Assembly (NCBI RefSeq): GCF_002101595.1
Contig: NZ_LQOM01000020.1
Span: 1 to 64,000 of the forward strand
Source of the DNA: Mycobacterium celatum
GTDB lineage: Bacteria; Actinomycetota; Actinomycetes; Mycobacteriales; Mycobacteriaceae
Direction: 5' to 3'
DNA length: 64,000 nt
The notes beneath the pieces were generated by a model. The model made no database searches. It was given only the letters and a program-made list of their open reading frames with translations, and was not told the DNA's origin. The translations under genes and the position numbers were made by a program. This document shows, piece after piece, positions 22,195-29,400 of the stretch. The first letter of the stretch is position 1. The number at the start of each line of letters is the position of its first letter.

Positions 22195-23003
22195 TGGCAC
22201 CCGTCGGGATCTTCGACTCCGGCGTCGGGGGATTGACGGTCGCCCGCGCGATCATCGACCAGCTGCCCGACGAGGACATCATCTACGTCGGCGACACCGG
22301 CAACGGCCCGTACGGTCCACTCACCATTCCCGAGATTCGCGCGCACGCGTTGGCCATCGGCGACGACCTGGTCGAGCGCGGCGTGAAAGCCCTTGTCATT
22401 GCGTGCAATTCGGCGTCCTCGGCCTGCCTGCGCGACGCCCGCGAACGCTACGACGTGCCCGTCGTCGAGGTGATCCTGCCGGCCGTGCGCCGCGCCGTCG
22501 TCGCCACCCGCAACGGCCGCATCGGGGTCATCGGCACCCAGGCCACCATCACCTCGCACGCGTACCAGGACGCGTTCGCCGCCGCCCGCGACACCGAGAT
22601 CACCGCGGTGGCCTGCCCGCGTTTCGTCGACTTCGTCGAACGCGGCATCACCAGCGGGCGCCAGGTGCTCGGCCTGGCGGAGGGCTACCTCGAGCCGCTG
22701 CAGCGCGCCGGCGTCGACACCCTGGTGCTCGGTTGCACCCATTACCCGCTGTTGTCCGGGCTCATCCAATTGGCGATGGGTGACACGGTCACGTTGGTTT
22801 CCAGCGCCGAGGAGACCGCCAAGGAATTGCTGCGGGTGCTCACCGAACGCGACCTGTTGCGCCCGCATGATGCGCCGCCGGCCACCCGAGTCTTCGAGGC
22901 CACCGGCGACCCGGAGGCGTTCACCAAGCTGGCCGCGCGGTTCCTCGGACCCGCCGTCACCGGGGTCCAACCCGTTCATCGTCACGTCGGTATATCGAGA
23001 TAG
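22194..23003 (+). CDS. murI: Glutamate racemase
   Basis: MurI makes D-glutamate for peptidoglycan. Both catalytic cysteines are seen, in [10 protein letters not shown] and [10 protein letters not shown], with the N-terminal [15 protein letters not shown]. The product is 269 aa (M. tuberculosis 271). The ATG at 22194 shares one base with the rhomboid stop (TGATG); the GTG at 22191 is in frame and would add one residue. It is essential in mycobacteria, which gives this operon a housekeeping role. Confidence 0.95.
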
Positions 23004-23070
23004 TCGCCGTCGCGTAGTAAAGCCGTGATGTTTTCGCCAACACGGTGCCGAACATGGCACAGTAGGCAAC

Positions 23071-23853
23071 GTGCGAATGACCGTCCTCGGCTGCTCCGGC
23101 AGCGTGGTGGGTCCTGATTCGCCGGCATCGGGATATCTGCTGCGGGCGCCGGACACTCCACCGCTGGTCATCGACTTCGGGGGAGGCGTCCTGGGGGCGC
23201 TGCAACACCAAACCGATCCGAGTGCGGTGCACGTACTGTTGTCGCATCTGCACGCCGACCACTGCCTTGATCTGCCCGGGCTGTTCGTGTGGCGTCGCTA
23301 CCACCCGACACCGCCGACGGGCAAGGCGTTGATGTATGGCCCGAGCGACACGTGGTCGCGGCTGGGCGCGGCGTCGTCGCCGTACGGCGGGGAGATCGAC
23401 GACTTCTCCGACATCTTCGACATCCACCATTGGGTCGACAACGAGCCGGTGACGCTGGGCACGCTGACGGTTCTGCCCCGCGTCGTGGCCCACCCGACCG
23501 AGTCGTACGGCCTGCGGTTCACCGATCCCGACGGAGTGTCGTTCGTCTACAGCGGCGACACCGGCTACTGCGATGCGCTCATCGACTTGGCTCGCGACGC
23601 CGACGTCTTTCTGTGCGAGGCGTCCTGGACGCATTCACCGCATCGTCCGGGCGGTTTGCATCTGTCGGGCACCGAGGCCGGCCGGGTCGCGGCGGAAGCC
23701 GGGGTGCACGAGTTGCTGCTCACCCACATTCCGCCGTGGACGTCGCGCGAGGACGTGATCAGCGAGGCCAAGGCGGAGTTCGACGGGCCGGTGCATGCGG
23801 TGGTGTGCGGCGAGACGTTCGAGATCATGCACTCGGGCAGCCCCGCGAGCTGA
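23071..23853 (+). CDS. Atypical class II cAMP phosphodiesterase (Rv1339 type)
   Basis: A 260-aa metallo-beta-lactamase-fold protein matching M. tuberculosis Rv1339, which hydrolyses cAMP. The metal site is SHLHADHCLD (HxHxDH), with further ligands in YSGDTGYCD and LLLTHIPPW. GTG at 23071 or ATG at 23077 are possible starts. Together with the cyclase at 2124-3728 the window holds both synthesis and breakdown of cAMP, though the genes are not linked in one operon. A 67-bp gap separates it from murI. Confidence 0.9.
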   Translation: MRMTVLGCSGSVVGPDSPASGYLLRAPDTPPLVIDFGGGVLGALQHQTDPSAVHVLLSHLHADHCLDLPGLFVWRRYHPTPPTGKALMYGPSDTWSRLGAASSPYGGEIDDFSDIFDIHHWVDNEPVTLGTLTVLPRVVAHPTESYGLRFTDPDGVSFVYSGDTGYCDALIDLARDADVFLCEASWTHSPHRPGGLHLSGTEAGRVAAEAGVHELLLTHIPPWTSREDVISEAKAEFDGPVHAVVCGETFEIMHSGSPAS

Positions 23854-23858
23854 CCGAT

Positions 23859-23864
23859 TAGGGT
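23859..23864 (+). promoter_or_regulatory. -10 element of leaderless rph promoter
   Basis: TAGGGT matches TANNNT and lies exactly 7 nt before the rph GTG at 23872, so the mRNA should begin with the start codon. There is no Shine-Dalgarno sequence in the 18-nt gap. Confidence 0.6.
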
Positions 23865-23871
23865 AGGCGGC

Positions 23872-24651
23872 GTGTCCAGACGAGAAGACGGCCGCCTCGA
23901 CGACGAGCTTCGCCCCGTGGTCATCACCCGCGGCTTCACCTCACATCCGGCGGGTTCGGTATTGGTGGAGTTCGGCCACACCAAGGTCATGTGCACGGCA
24001 AGCGTCATCGAGGGCGTGCCGCGCTGGCGCAAAGGGTCCGGCTTGGGTTGGCTCACCGCCGAATACGCGATGCTGCCGGCGGCCACTCATACTCGCGGCG
24101 ACCGGGAATCGGTGAAGGGCCGGCTGTCCGGGCGTACTCAGGAGATCAGCCGGCTGGTCGGACGCTCGCTGCGGGCCTGTATCGACCTTGCGGCGTTGGG
24201 GGAGAACACAATTGCGATCGACTGCGACGTCCTGCAGGCTGACGGCGGCACCCGCACCGCCGCGATCACCGGTGCCTACGTGGCGTTGGCGGACGCGGTG
24301 ACCTATCTGTCGGCGGCCGGCAAGCTGTCCGATCCGCGGCCGGTGTCGTGTGCGATCGCCGCGGTCAGTGTCGGCGTGGTCGACGGCCGGATCAGGGTGG
24401 ACCTGCCCTACGAGGAAGACGCGCGCGCCGAGGTCGACATGAACGTCGTCGCCACCGACACCGGGACGCTGGTCGAGGTGCAAGGGACGGGCGAGGGTGC
24501 GACGTTCCCGCGCTCGACGCTGGACAAGCTGCTCGACGCTGCGCTGGCCGCGTGCGACAAGCTGTTCGCCGCGCAGCGCGAAGCGTTGGCGCTGCCCTAT
24601 CCGGGTGTGCTGCCCGAAGGTCCGCCGCCGCAAAAGGCGTTCGGAAGCTGA
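23872..24651 (+). CDS. rph: Ribonuclease PH
   Basis: RNase PH trims tRNA 3' ends by phosphorolysis. The 259-aa protein has the family signatures [21 protein letters not shown], the phosphate-binding [25 protein letters not shown] region with its key Arg residues, and [14 protein letters not shown] with the catalytic Asp. It corresponds to Rv1340. A leaderless promoter precedes the GTG start. rdgB follows closely and is likely co-transcribed, a very common bacterial pair. Confidence 0.95.
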   Translation: MSRREDGRLDDELRPVVITRGFTSHPAGSVLVEFGHTKVMCTASVIEGVPRWRKGSGLGWLTAEYAMLPAATHTRGDRESVKGRLSGRTQEISRLVGRSLRACIDLAALGENTIAIDCDVLQADGGTRTAAITGAYVALADAVTYLSAAGKLSDPRPVSCAIAAVSVGVVDGRIRVDLPYEEDARAEVDMNVVATDTGTLVEVQGTGEGATFPRSTLDKLLDAALAACDKLFAAQREALALPYPGVLPEGPPPQKAFGS

Positions 24652-24656
24652 CCCGC

Positions 24657-25244
24657 TTGCTGGTGGCCAGCCGCAACCCGAAGAAGCTGGCCGAGCTGCG
24701 GCGGGTGCTGGACGCGGCCGGGTTGACAATGGAGTTGGTGTCACTCGACGACGTCGCGCCGTTCGAGGAATCGCCGGAAACCGGTGCCACATTTGAAGAC
24801 AACGCGCTGGCCAAGGCGCGTGACGGGTTTGCCGCCAGTGGGTTGCCTTGTGTCGCAGACGATTCAGGCCTGGAAGTGGAGGCGTTGAACGGCATGCCCG
24901 GGGTGTTGTCGGCCCGGTGGGCCGGTGTGCATGGCGACGACGCCGCCAACACCGTGCTGCTGTTGGCGCAGTTACGCGATGTGCCCGACGAGCGTCGCGG
25001 CGCGGCGTTCGTGTCGGCGTGTGCGCTGGTGTCGGGGTCGGGCGAAGTCGTGGTGCGCGGCGAGTGGCCGGGCAGCATCGCGTACGAGCCGCGCGGCGAC
25101 GGCGGCTTCGGCTACGACCCGGTCTTTGTTCCCGACGGCTCGGATCGCACCGCGGCGCAGCTCAGCCCCGACGAGAAGGACGCGGTGTCGCACCGCGGCC
25201 GTGCGCTGAGGCAGTTGGTGCCGGCGTTACGTGAGCTGTCCTAG
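24657..25244 (+). CDS. rdgB: Non-canonical purine NTP pyrophosphatase (dITP/XTP)
   Basis: It hydrolyses dITP, ITP and XTP to monophosphates and so keeps deaminated purines out of DNA. Signatures are LLVASRNPKKLAELR, FEDNALAKA, the metal-binding CVADDSGLEVEAL, GGFGYDPVF and KDAVSHRGRAL. The start is unusual: no ATG or GTG precedes the first beta strand. TTG at 24657, 9 nt after GGAAG, gives 195 aa. A CTG at 24648 overlapping the rph stop is possible; a GTG at 24663 would cut the strand. Confidence 0.93.
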   Translation: MLVASRNPKKLAELRRVLDAAGLTMELVSLDDVAPFEESPETGATFEDNALAKARDGFAASGLPCVADDSGLEVEALNGMPGVLSARWAGVHGDDAANTVLLLAQLRDVPDERRGAAFVSACALVSGSGEVVVRGEWPGSIAYEPRGDGGFGYDPVFVPDGSDRTAAQLSPDEKDAVSHRGRALRQLVPALRELS

Positions 25245-25255
25245 CCGCGCCGTCG

Positions 25256-25312
25256 CGACTGTGCGGTTTCATACGCGACACGCCGGTGTGGCCGTATCAA
25301 ACCGCACAGTCG
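25256..25312. terminator. Long intergenic hairpin between convergent rdgB and DUF3817 genes
   Basis: CGACTGTGCGGTTT (25256-25269) is perfectly repeated in inverse orientation at 25299-25312. Shorter complementary blocks (ATACG/CGTAT and ACAC/GTGT) continue the stem inwards to a small loop. It lies between two converging genes, so it could end transcription from both sides, although it has no U-tract. I recall similar GTGCGGTTT palindromes in intergenic regions of other mycobacteria. Confidence 0.7.
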
Positions 25313-25317
25313 ACGGG

Positions 25318-25647
25318 CTATAAGCCAAAGCGCGCCTTGACGTTTCGGGTCTGGAAGTGCTCGACGATGATGCCAAGCAGCGGAATGGTGCCGGCCAGCA
25401 GCACGCCGATCGTTTTGCCAATCGGCCAGCGGACCTTGATTGCGAGGTTGAACGCGGCCAACACGTAGATGAAGTACACCCAGCCGTGCACGACTTCGAT
25501 CCACCGGATCTCGTGATGGAAGACCAGGTGCGAGACGATCTCGTAGCACAGCGCGATCAGCCAGATACCCGTCGTCCACGCCATGACGCGGTAGCCCAAC
25601 AGCGCGGTGCGGATCTTTGCAACCGGCACGGTCCCCGGTGTGGTCAT
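25318..25647 (-). CDS. DUF3817 family membrane protein (Rv1342c type)
   Basis: A 109-aa integral membrane protein with about three transmembrane helices. Conserved His and Glu residues around YEIVSHLVFHHEIRWIEVVHGWVYFIYV mark the DUF3817 family. Its function is unknown. The ATG at 25647 overlaps the lprD stop (ATGA), so the two are translationally coupled, as are Rv1343c-Rv1342c in M. tuberculosis. Confidence 0.88.
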   Translation of the reverse strand: MTTPGTVPVAKIRTALLGYRVMAWTTGIWLIALCYEIVSHLVFHHEIRWIEVVHGWVYFIYVLAAFNLAIKVRWPIGKTIGVLLAGTIPLLGIIVEHFQTRNVKARFGL

Positions 25648-26024
25648 GTGGTGGTCCTCTTCTGTCTCTGGTGGTCGGACTTCGCCAGCTCGGCCAGGTA
25701 AGCGTTGTACTCCCGCAGTGCGGGATCGTCGTCCGCTTGGGCTACCGGTTTCGGTCGCTCCGGCAGCAGTCCGTCGGGTATCTCCGTCATGGTGTGGTCG
25801 TGCGGCGGCTCGGGGGGTGCTTCTTCGTAGCGGACGAATTTGCGATAGGCGTACACACAGAACCCGGCGAACAGCGGCCACTGCAACGCGTAGCCCAGGT
25901 TCTGGAAGGTGCCCGACGCCGACTGAAACCTGGTCCACTGCCACCAGCCCAGCGCCAGACAACCGCAGGCAGCGACGATCACAAGCGCGACGAGCGCCCA
26001 TCTCCGACGCCGTGTAGTGGACAC
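25644..26024 (-). CDS. lprD: Putative lipoprotein LprD
   Basis: A 126-aa protein, the same length as M. tuberculosis LprD (Rv1343c). The N-terminus is basic (STTRRRRW) and then hydrophobic with a lipobox-like VAACG near residue 20. A second hydrophobic segment near residues 35-55 means it may instead be a two-helix membrane protein. The remainder is polar and Pro/Glu rich. GTG start at 26024. It is coupled to the DUF3817 gene downstream. Confidence 0.85.
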   Translation of the reverse strand: MSTTRRRRWALVALVIVAACGCLALGWWQWTRFQSASGTFQNLGYALQWPLFAGFCVYAYRKFVRYEEAPPEPPHDHTMTEIPDGLLPERPKPVAQADDDPALREYNAYLAELAKSDHQRQKRTTT

Positions 26025-26040
26025 GATTAGACGGTACCGC

Positions 26041-26781
26041 TCACCCCTTCGGTCGGACGAACTCGTCGAGTCGCGCGACCGCCGCCTTGCGGTAGATCGC
26101 AACCTGGTATTTGCTCGGCAGCGTCCACGGAATGCCGAGGTCGTCGAGCGCGGCACAGAACAGCCCGCGGATATCGTCGGAGCGGTTCGAGAAGTGATAG
26201 CGGACGCTTCGGACGCCGCGGTCATTGGCCACCACGCGGCAGCCGTCGCTGTCGATCAGGCCGCGGATGAAGTCCTCGGTGGCTTCCTTAACGAGTACTT
26301 CCTGCCAGGGCTCCAATCGGATCGGTCTCAAGTGTTTGCGGCCGGGACCATGCTGTGGAAGCAGGCATGGCCAGTGCTTGGAGTACAGCGAGACCTCGAC
26401 GCATCGACTCTTACGACGTAGCGTTGCCGCCCGCTGTCCTGCCATCAGGACGTCCATCGCCTCGCGGCAACGGTCGACGATCGCAGGGTATTTGGCGTCG
26501 AGAATGATTCTCAGTCGCCAGGCGCGGGGGTGCCGCGAGATGCAGCCATCGCCGAGGTAGAGGCCGAGCAAGTAGCAGTACGCAGCTGCCGGTAGCGCCG
26601 CGAAATCATGATCGATACCGCAGGCTGACGACCCACTCCTAGCCCTCGCTCGAGTTGGTGGCCGGCGCCGCCAGCCCCACACCGTGGGTCGCGGAATCCC
26701 GGTCTGTCGTGCGATCGCGCAGTCGTTTAGGCCGGACATGACGAGGCGCTGCACAGCTTCGAATTCCTCCGCGGATCGCAT
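26041..26781 (-). CDS. Free-standing LAGLIDADG protein with N-terminal helix-turn-helix
   Basis: A 246-aa protein with an N-terminal helix-turn-helix of the recombinase/transposase type (LNDCAIARQTGIPRPTVWGW). Two LAGLIDADG helices follow: LLGLYLGDGC and FIRGLIDSDGC, each with its acidic residue kept. Such a monomer could be a homing endonuclease, but the helix-turn-helix and the absence of any host intron or intein make a DNA-binding regulator of the WhiA kind equally likely. AGGAGGGG precedes the ATG. It lies between tRNA-Leu and lprD, 16 bp upstream of lprD on the same strand. No such gene occurs here in M. tuberculosis as far as I recall. Confidence 0.8.
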   Translation of the reverse strand: MRSAEEFEAVQRLVMSGLNDCAIARQTGIPRPTVWGWRRRPPTRARARSGSSACGIDHDFAALPAAAYCYLLGLYLGDGCISRHPRAWRLRIILDAKYPAIVDRCREAMDVLMAGQRAATLRRKSRCVEVSLYSKHWPCLLPQHGPGRKHLRPIRLEPWQEVLVKEATEDFIRGLIDSDGCRVVANDRGVRSVRYHFSNRSDDIRGLFCAALDDLGIPWTLPSKYQVAIYRKAAVARLDEFVRPKG

Positions 26782-26864
26782 GGCCCCTCCTGGCGTTGGA
26801 GCTCAACGTCGGCCGCGGCACCGACAGATTGGTCGCTCGATTGCAGCGATAGGATCGTTGGCCT

Positions 26865-26948
26865 GCGGGCGTGGCGAAACTGGCAACCGCTCGGGTTTTA
26901 GGTGCCCGTGCTCGAAAGAGCTTGAGGGTTCGAGTCCCTCCGCCCGCA
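26865..26948 (+). tRNA. tRNA-Leu (anticodon UAG)
   Basis: A full class II cloverleaf. The acceptor stem is GCGGGCG (26865-26871) with CGCCCGC (26941-26947) and discriminator A. The anticodon stem CGGGT/GCCCG holds the loop TTTAGGT with TAG at 26899-26901. The long variable arm TGCTCGAAAGAGC is typical of tRNA-Leu, and the T-arm is GAGGGTTCGAGTCCCTC. CCA is not encoded. It reads CUA and probably other CUN codons. Synteny with M. tuberculosis stops at this tRNA. Confidence 0.96.
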
Positions 26949-27306
26949 CAACGTGTGGACTGCCGCGCATGCAAACTGTCTTGTAGCGCAAGCACATTCG
27001 TCTCCTGGGCGGATACCTCGACGGGCCTTCCTGCGTCGGGCTGCACGGCCCGCTCGTCGTTGAGCTAGCTCGCCTAAGCAGTCAAAAACCACCCGACTTG
27101 TAAAGACATCTTGCCCAGAAGCGAGTGGTTATCCCGCCGTCGCGAGGGCTGTGGCAGTACGCTACAGCCGGTATCTCCTCGAAGGAGAGGGATCATGCAG
27201 TGGTTGCGGTGGTCTCCGAGAAAATAGGGGGCCGGGTCGGCATCCGCGGGCGGCGAGGGCGTCCGCGGGGTCCGTTATTACCGCGGTGCGGTTCTAGGAC
27301 GCGGCC
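26949..27306. other. Intergenic region between tRNA-Leu and the alanine-rich gene
   Basis: No convincing gene apart from a 10-codon frame at 27195. No repeat of the tRNA 3' end and no integrase remnant could be seen. A possible Shine-Dalgarno-masking hairpin lies at 27174-27188. Confidence 0.6.
27174..27227 (+). promoter_or_regulatory. Hairpin that masks a Shine-Dalgarno sequence, followed by a 10-codon leader frame
   Basis: TCTCCT-CGA-AGGAGA (27174-27188) is a perfect hairpin whose right arm is a consensus Shine-Dalgarno sequence. It is placed 6 nt before ATG at 27195, which opens a frame of ten codons (MQWLRWSPRK) ending at 27227. The next gene starts 79 nt later and has no clear ribosome binding site. 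This looks like a small translated leader, possibly regulatory; expression is not known. Confidence 0.4.
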
Positions 27307-28548
27307 ATGATGAGCTGGCCAGACAGCGCGGCTGTGGCTTTTGCGGTGCCACTGACGATCGGGCTGGCCGGCCTGGCCCTAGGCGTGGTGGATTTCTTCA
27401 ACGGCCCGAAAAAGGCGGTTGCGCGACCGGCACACGTTACGCCGGCCCCGCCGAAACGCAGCCGCCAACCGCGCGACAGCCACACGAGGCCACCGACCCC
27501 GCGAAAGCTGCCGCGAGTCAAGTTGAGAGCCGAGGATCGGGCGCAGGCACGAGCCGGCGCAGCAGAAGCTCTGGCCGATGAAGCGCGGGCGCGGTCAGGG
27601 GCGGCAGAAGCCGAAGCGCTGGCCGCCGAGGCCGGAGTTCTGGCCGCTGAAGCGGAAGCGTTGGCTGCGGAGGCGCGAGCGCGGGCAGAAGCCGGCGAAG
27701 CGGAAGCCTTGGCCGCCGACGCGCGAGTGCGGGCAGACGCCGCCGAAGCCGAAGCTGTGGCCGCCGAGGCGCGGGCGCGGTCAGGGGCGGCAGAAGCCGA
27801 AGCGCTAGCCGCTGAGGCCCAGGTGCGGAGGCGGGCGCGGGCCGAAGCCGCTGACGCCGCGGCTGTAGCCGCCCAGGTGAGGAAGCGGGCAGAAGCTGCC
27901 GAAGCTGAAGCCGCTTCCGCCCAGGCGCGGGCGAGGGCGGAAGCGGCTGAGGCCCAAGCGGTGTCGACCCAGGCGCGGGCGAGAGCGGAAGCAGCTGAGG
28001 CTCAAGCCGTGTCGGCGCAGGCGCGGGCGCGCGCCGAAGCCCGCGAAGCCGAAGCGCTGGCAACCCAGGCCCGGGCGCGACGACGGGAGCGGGCGGAAGC
28101 CGCCGCCGCTGAAGCTGTGGCCGCGCAAGCACGGAAGCGTGCAGAAGTTGCAGAAGCCGAAGCCGTGGCCGCCGAGGCGCGAGCGCGGACAGCGGCGGGC
28201 GAAGCCGAAGCGCTGGCCGCCCAGGCCCGGGAGCGGGCAGAAGCCGCTGCGGCCCAGGCAGTGTCGGCGCAGGCGCGGGCCCTCGCCGAGGCTCGCGAAG
28301 CCGAAGCGCTGGCCGCCGAGGCTCGGGCGCGCGCACGGACGCGGGCGCAAGCCAGCGAAGCGGAAGCGCTGGCGGCCGAGGGGCGGGCGCGGGCAGAAGC
28401 CGCCGAAGCGGAGGCCGTCGCCGCCCAGGCGCGGGCGCGGGCAGCGGCCGGCGAAGCGGAAGCTTTGGCCGCTGAGGCGCGGGCGCGGGCGATCAGGCTG
28501 CGACTTGAGGCGGACGCGATTGCCAAAGGGGCTCCCCCGCCCGATTAA
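27307..28548 (+). CDS. Membrane-anchored alanine-rich repeat protein, probable long single helix
   Basis: A 413-aa protein. Residues 8-29 are a transmembrane segment, 33-75 a basic Pro/Arg-rich linker, and about 93-398 an array of 16-residue units of the type ARARAEAAEAEALAAE. Some units are 14 long and three carry a 4-residue insert. Alternating Arg/Glu with Ala predicts a very long straight alpha-helix or coiled coil, some 45 nm if fully helical. The tail is short and ends in Pro. No enzymatic motif exists. I do not recognise it; a spacer, stalk or cytoskeletal role is conceivable. All three frames are open on both strands because of composition, but only this frame has a start, a membrane anchor and regular units. 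Confidence 0.75.
   Translation: MMSWPDSAAVAFAVPLTIGLAGLALGVVDFFNGPKKAVARPAHVTPAPPKRSRQPRDSHTRPPTPRKLPRVKLRAEDRAQARAGAAEALADEARARSGAAEAEALAAEAGVLAAEAEALAAEARARAEAGEAEALAADARVRADAAEAEAVAAEARARSGAAEAEALAAEAQVRRRARAEAADAAAVAAQVRKRAEAAEAEAASAQARARAEAAEAQAVSTQARARAEAAEAQAVSAQARARAEAREAEALATQARARRRERAEAAAAEAVAAQARKRAEVAEAEAVAAEARARTAAGEAEALAAQARERAEAAAAQAVSAQARALAEAREAEALAAEARARARTRAQASEAEALAAEGRARAEAAEAEAVAAQARARAAAGEAEALAAEARARAIRLRLEADAIAKGAPPPD
27583..28500 (+). repeat. Tandem 48-bp coding repeats (about 19 units)
   Basis: Units of 48 bp encode the 16-residue helix repeat, with a few units of 42 or 60 bp. Some copies are almost identical at DNA level: the stretch starting GCGGTCAGGGGCGGCAGAAG occurs at 27591 and again at 27777, 186 bp apart. 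This suggests unit duplication by recombination or slippage and likely length variation between strains. Confidence 0.85.
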
Positions 28549-28560
28549 GCACGGCGACCC

Positions 28561-28650
28561 TCAGCGATTGCGACCGCCCCGCTGGACGAGCCAAAGGCTT
28601 AACAGAACGGAGGCGATCACCGCGACGCTGAGCAGGATGGTGCTTGTCAT
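28561..28650 (-). CDS. Small single-pass membrane peptide (29 aa)
   Basis: An ATG-started frame of 29 codons with a hydrophobic core of about 17 residues (ILLSVAVIASVLLSLWLV) followed by a basic tail (QRGGRNR). That is a positive-inside single transmembrane peptide. It begins 24 nt after the stop of the lipoprotein gene on the same strand, so it would be the second gene of that transcript. No clear Shine-Dalgarno sequence is seen, so the call is tentative. Confidence 0.4.
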   Translation of the reverse strand: MTSTILLSVAVIASVLLSLWLVQRGGRNR

Positions 28651-28674
28651 TGCAGTAAATCTATCCGGTGACGA

Positions 28675-29097
28675 TCAACAACTCACTTCGATCTTGAAGT
28701 CGGCCGTGGCTGGCGTGTTGACATTGTTCGGGTCAGTGCCCTGGGCAGTGCCCGTGATGGTGTAGGTGTCCCCGGCAAAAGCTGCCTTGGCCTTGCCAAC
28801 TCCAGCGTCGGCAACGCCGGTGAAGCCGTCGAAGTTGTCGATATGCACCGACTCAGGTTTGGGCTTCTCCGCATCGAGACGCACGACCGCCTGGACGTGT
28901 GCAGGCGCCGCGCCGATGTCGGCGGTCAGCAACCACTGCACCTGACTACAGGAAACTGCATGCGATGTCCGAGTGGTGTTGTTGACCGTGACCCGTGCCG
29001 TTTTCTGCGGCACCCTCTCCGAGTGCAGGAAGCAACCCGAAGTCCCTAGCGCCAACACCGAAGCCGTCACCGCGACCGCGACGAACCGGACCCCCAC
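28675..29097 (-). CDS. LpqH-like (19-kDa antigen family) lipoprotein
   Basis: A secreted lipoprotein of 140 aa. The signal peptide ends in the lipobox LGTSGC near residue 22. The end of the protein resembles M. tuberculosis LpqH: YTITGTAQGTDPNN, then the closing FKIEVSC with a terminal Cys that could pair with the Cys in AVSCSQV. LpqH-type proteins are abundant, Toll-like-receptor-2-active surface antigens. The GTG at 29097 is chosen because GGAGG lies 6 nt upstream and it gives a normal signal peptide; an upstream GTG (29130) would add 11 Trp/Arg-rich residues. Confidence 0.85.
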   Translation of the reverse strand: MGVRFVAVAVTASVLALGTSGCFLHSERVPQKTARVTVNNTTRTSHAVSCSQVQWLLTADIGAAPAHVQAVVRLDAEKPKPESVHIDNFDGFTGVADAGVGKAKAAFAGDTYTITGTAQGTDPNNVNTPATADFKIEVSC

Positions 29098-29400
29098 CGG
29101 CCACCTCCATTCCCACGGGGTACGTCGCACGTCTTTCTACCAGTGCGCCGTCATTTTTGGGCGGCTGTTGGTCGAATTGGGGAAGCGGCTGCCGCCATCG
29201 TGTTAGAACAAAGATTAGGTGGCATCGGCCCGCGGCGTCGAAGACAGACATCTACCCCGTCGCGCAGCGGAGCTGTGACCAAGCGACGGCCGGCCATGTA
29301 TTGTGATTTACCGCGCAGGCAGATCCCCTGGGGCTCAACGAGTTTCCCATGGAATCTGTCGATGTACGAGGGCGCCGCTCACGTTGCCCCGTCACGCGCT
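29098..29400. other. Intergenic region, no gene seen
   Basis: About 300 bp between the lipoprotein start and the 3' end of the SDR gene, both on the minus strand. TAATCT on the minus strand near 29214 could be a -10 element for the lipoprotein. Nothing else stands out. Confidence 0.5.

Noticed and set aside
23004..23070. A riboswitch or small RNA between murI and the phosphodiesterase gene
   Set aside because: The 67-bp gap is short and shows no strong conserved structure by eye.
27518..28350. Minus-strand open frames within the alanine-rich gene
   Set aside because: The biased repeat composition removes stop codons from all frames. Only the plus-strand frame has a membrane anchor and regular 16-residue units.
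27583..28500. CRISPR-like regular repeats
   Set aside because: The units are contiguous, in frame and without unique spacers, so they are coding repeats and not a CRISPR array.
26865..29400. Prophage or integrative element at the tRNA
   Set aside because: No integrase, no duplicated tRNA 3' end and no phage-like gene could be found in the window. Only the synteny break supports acquisition.
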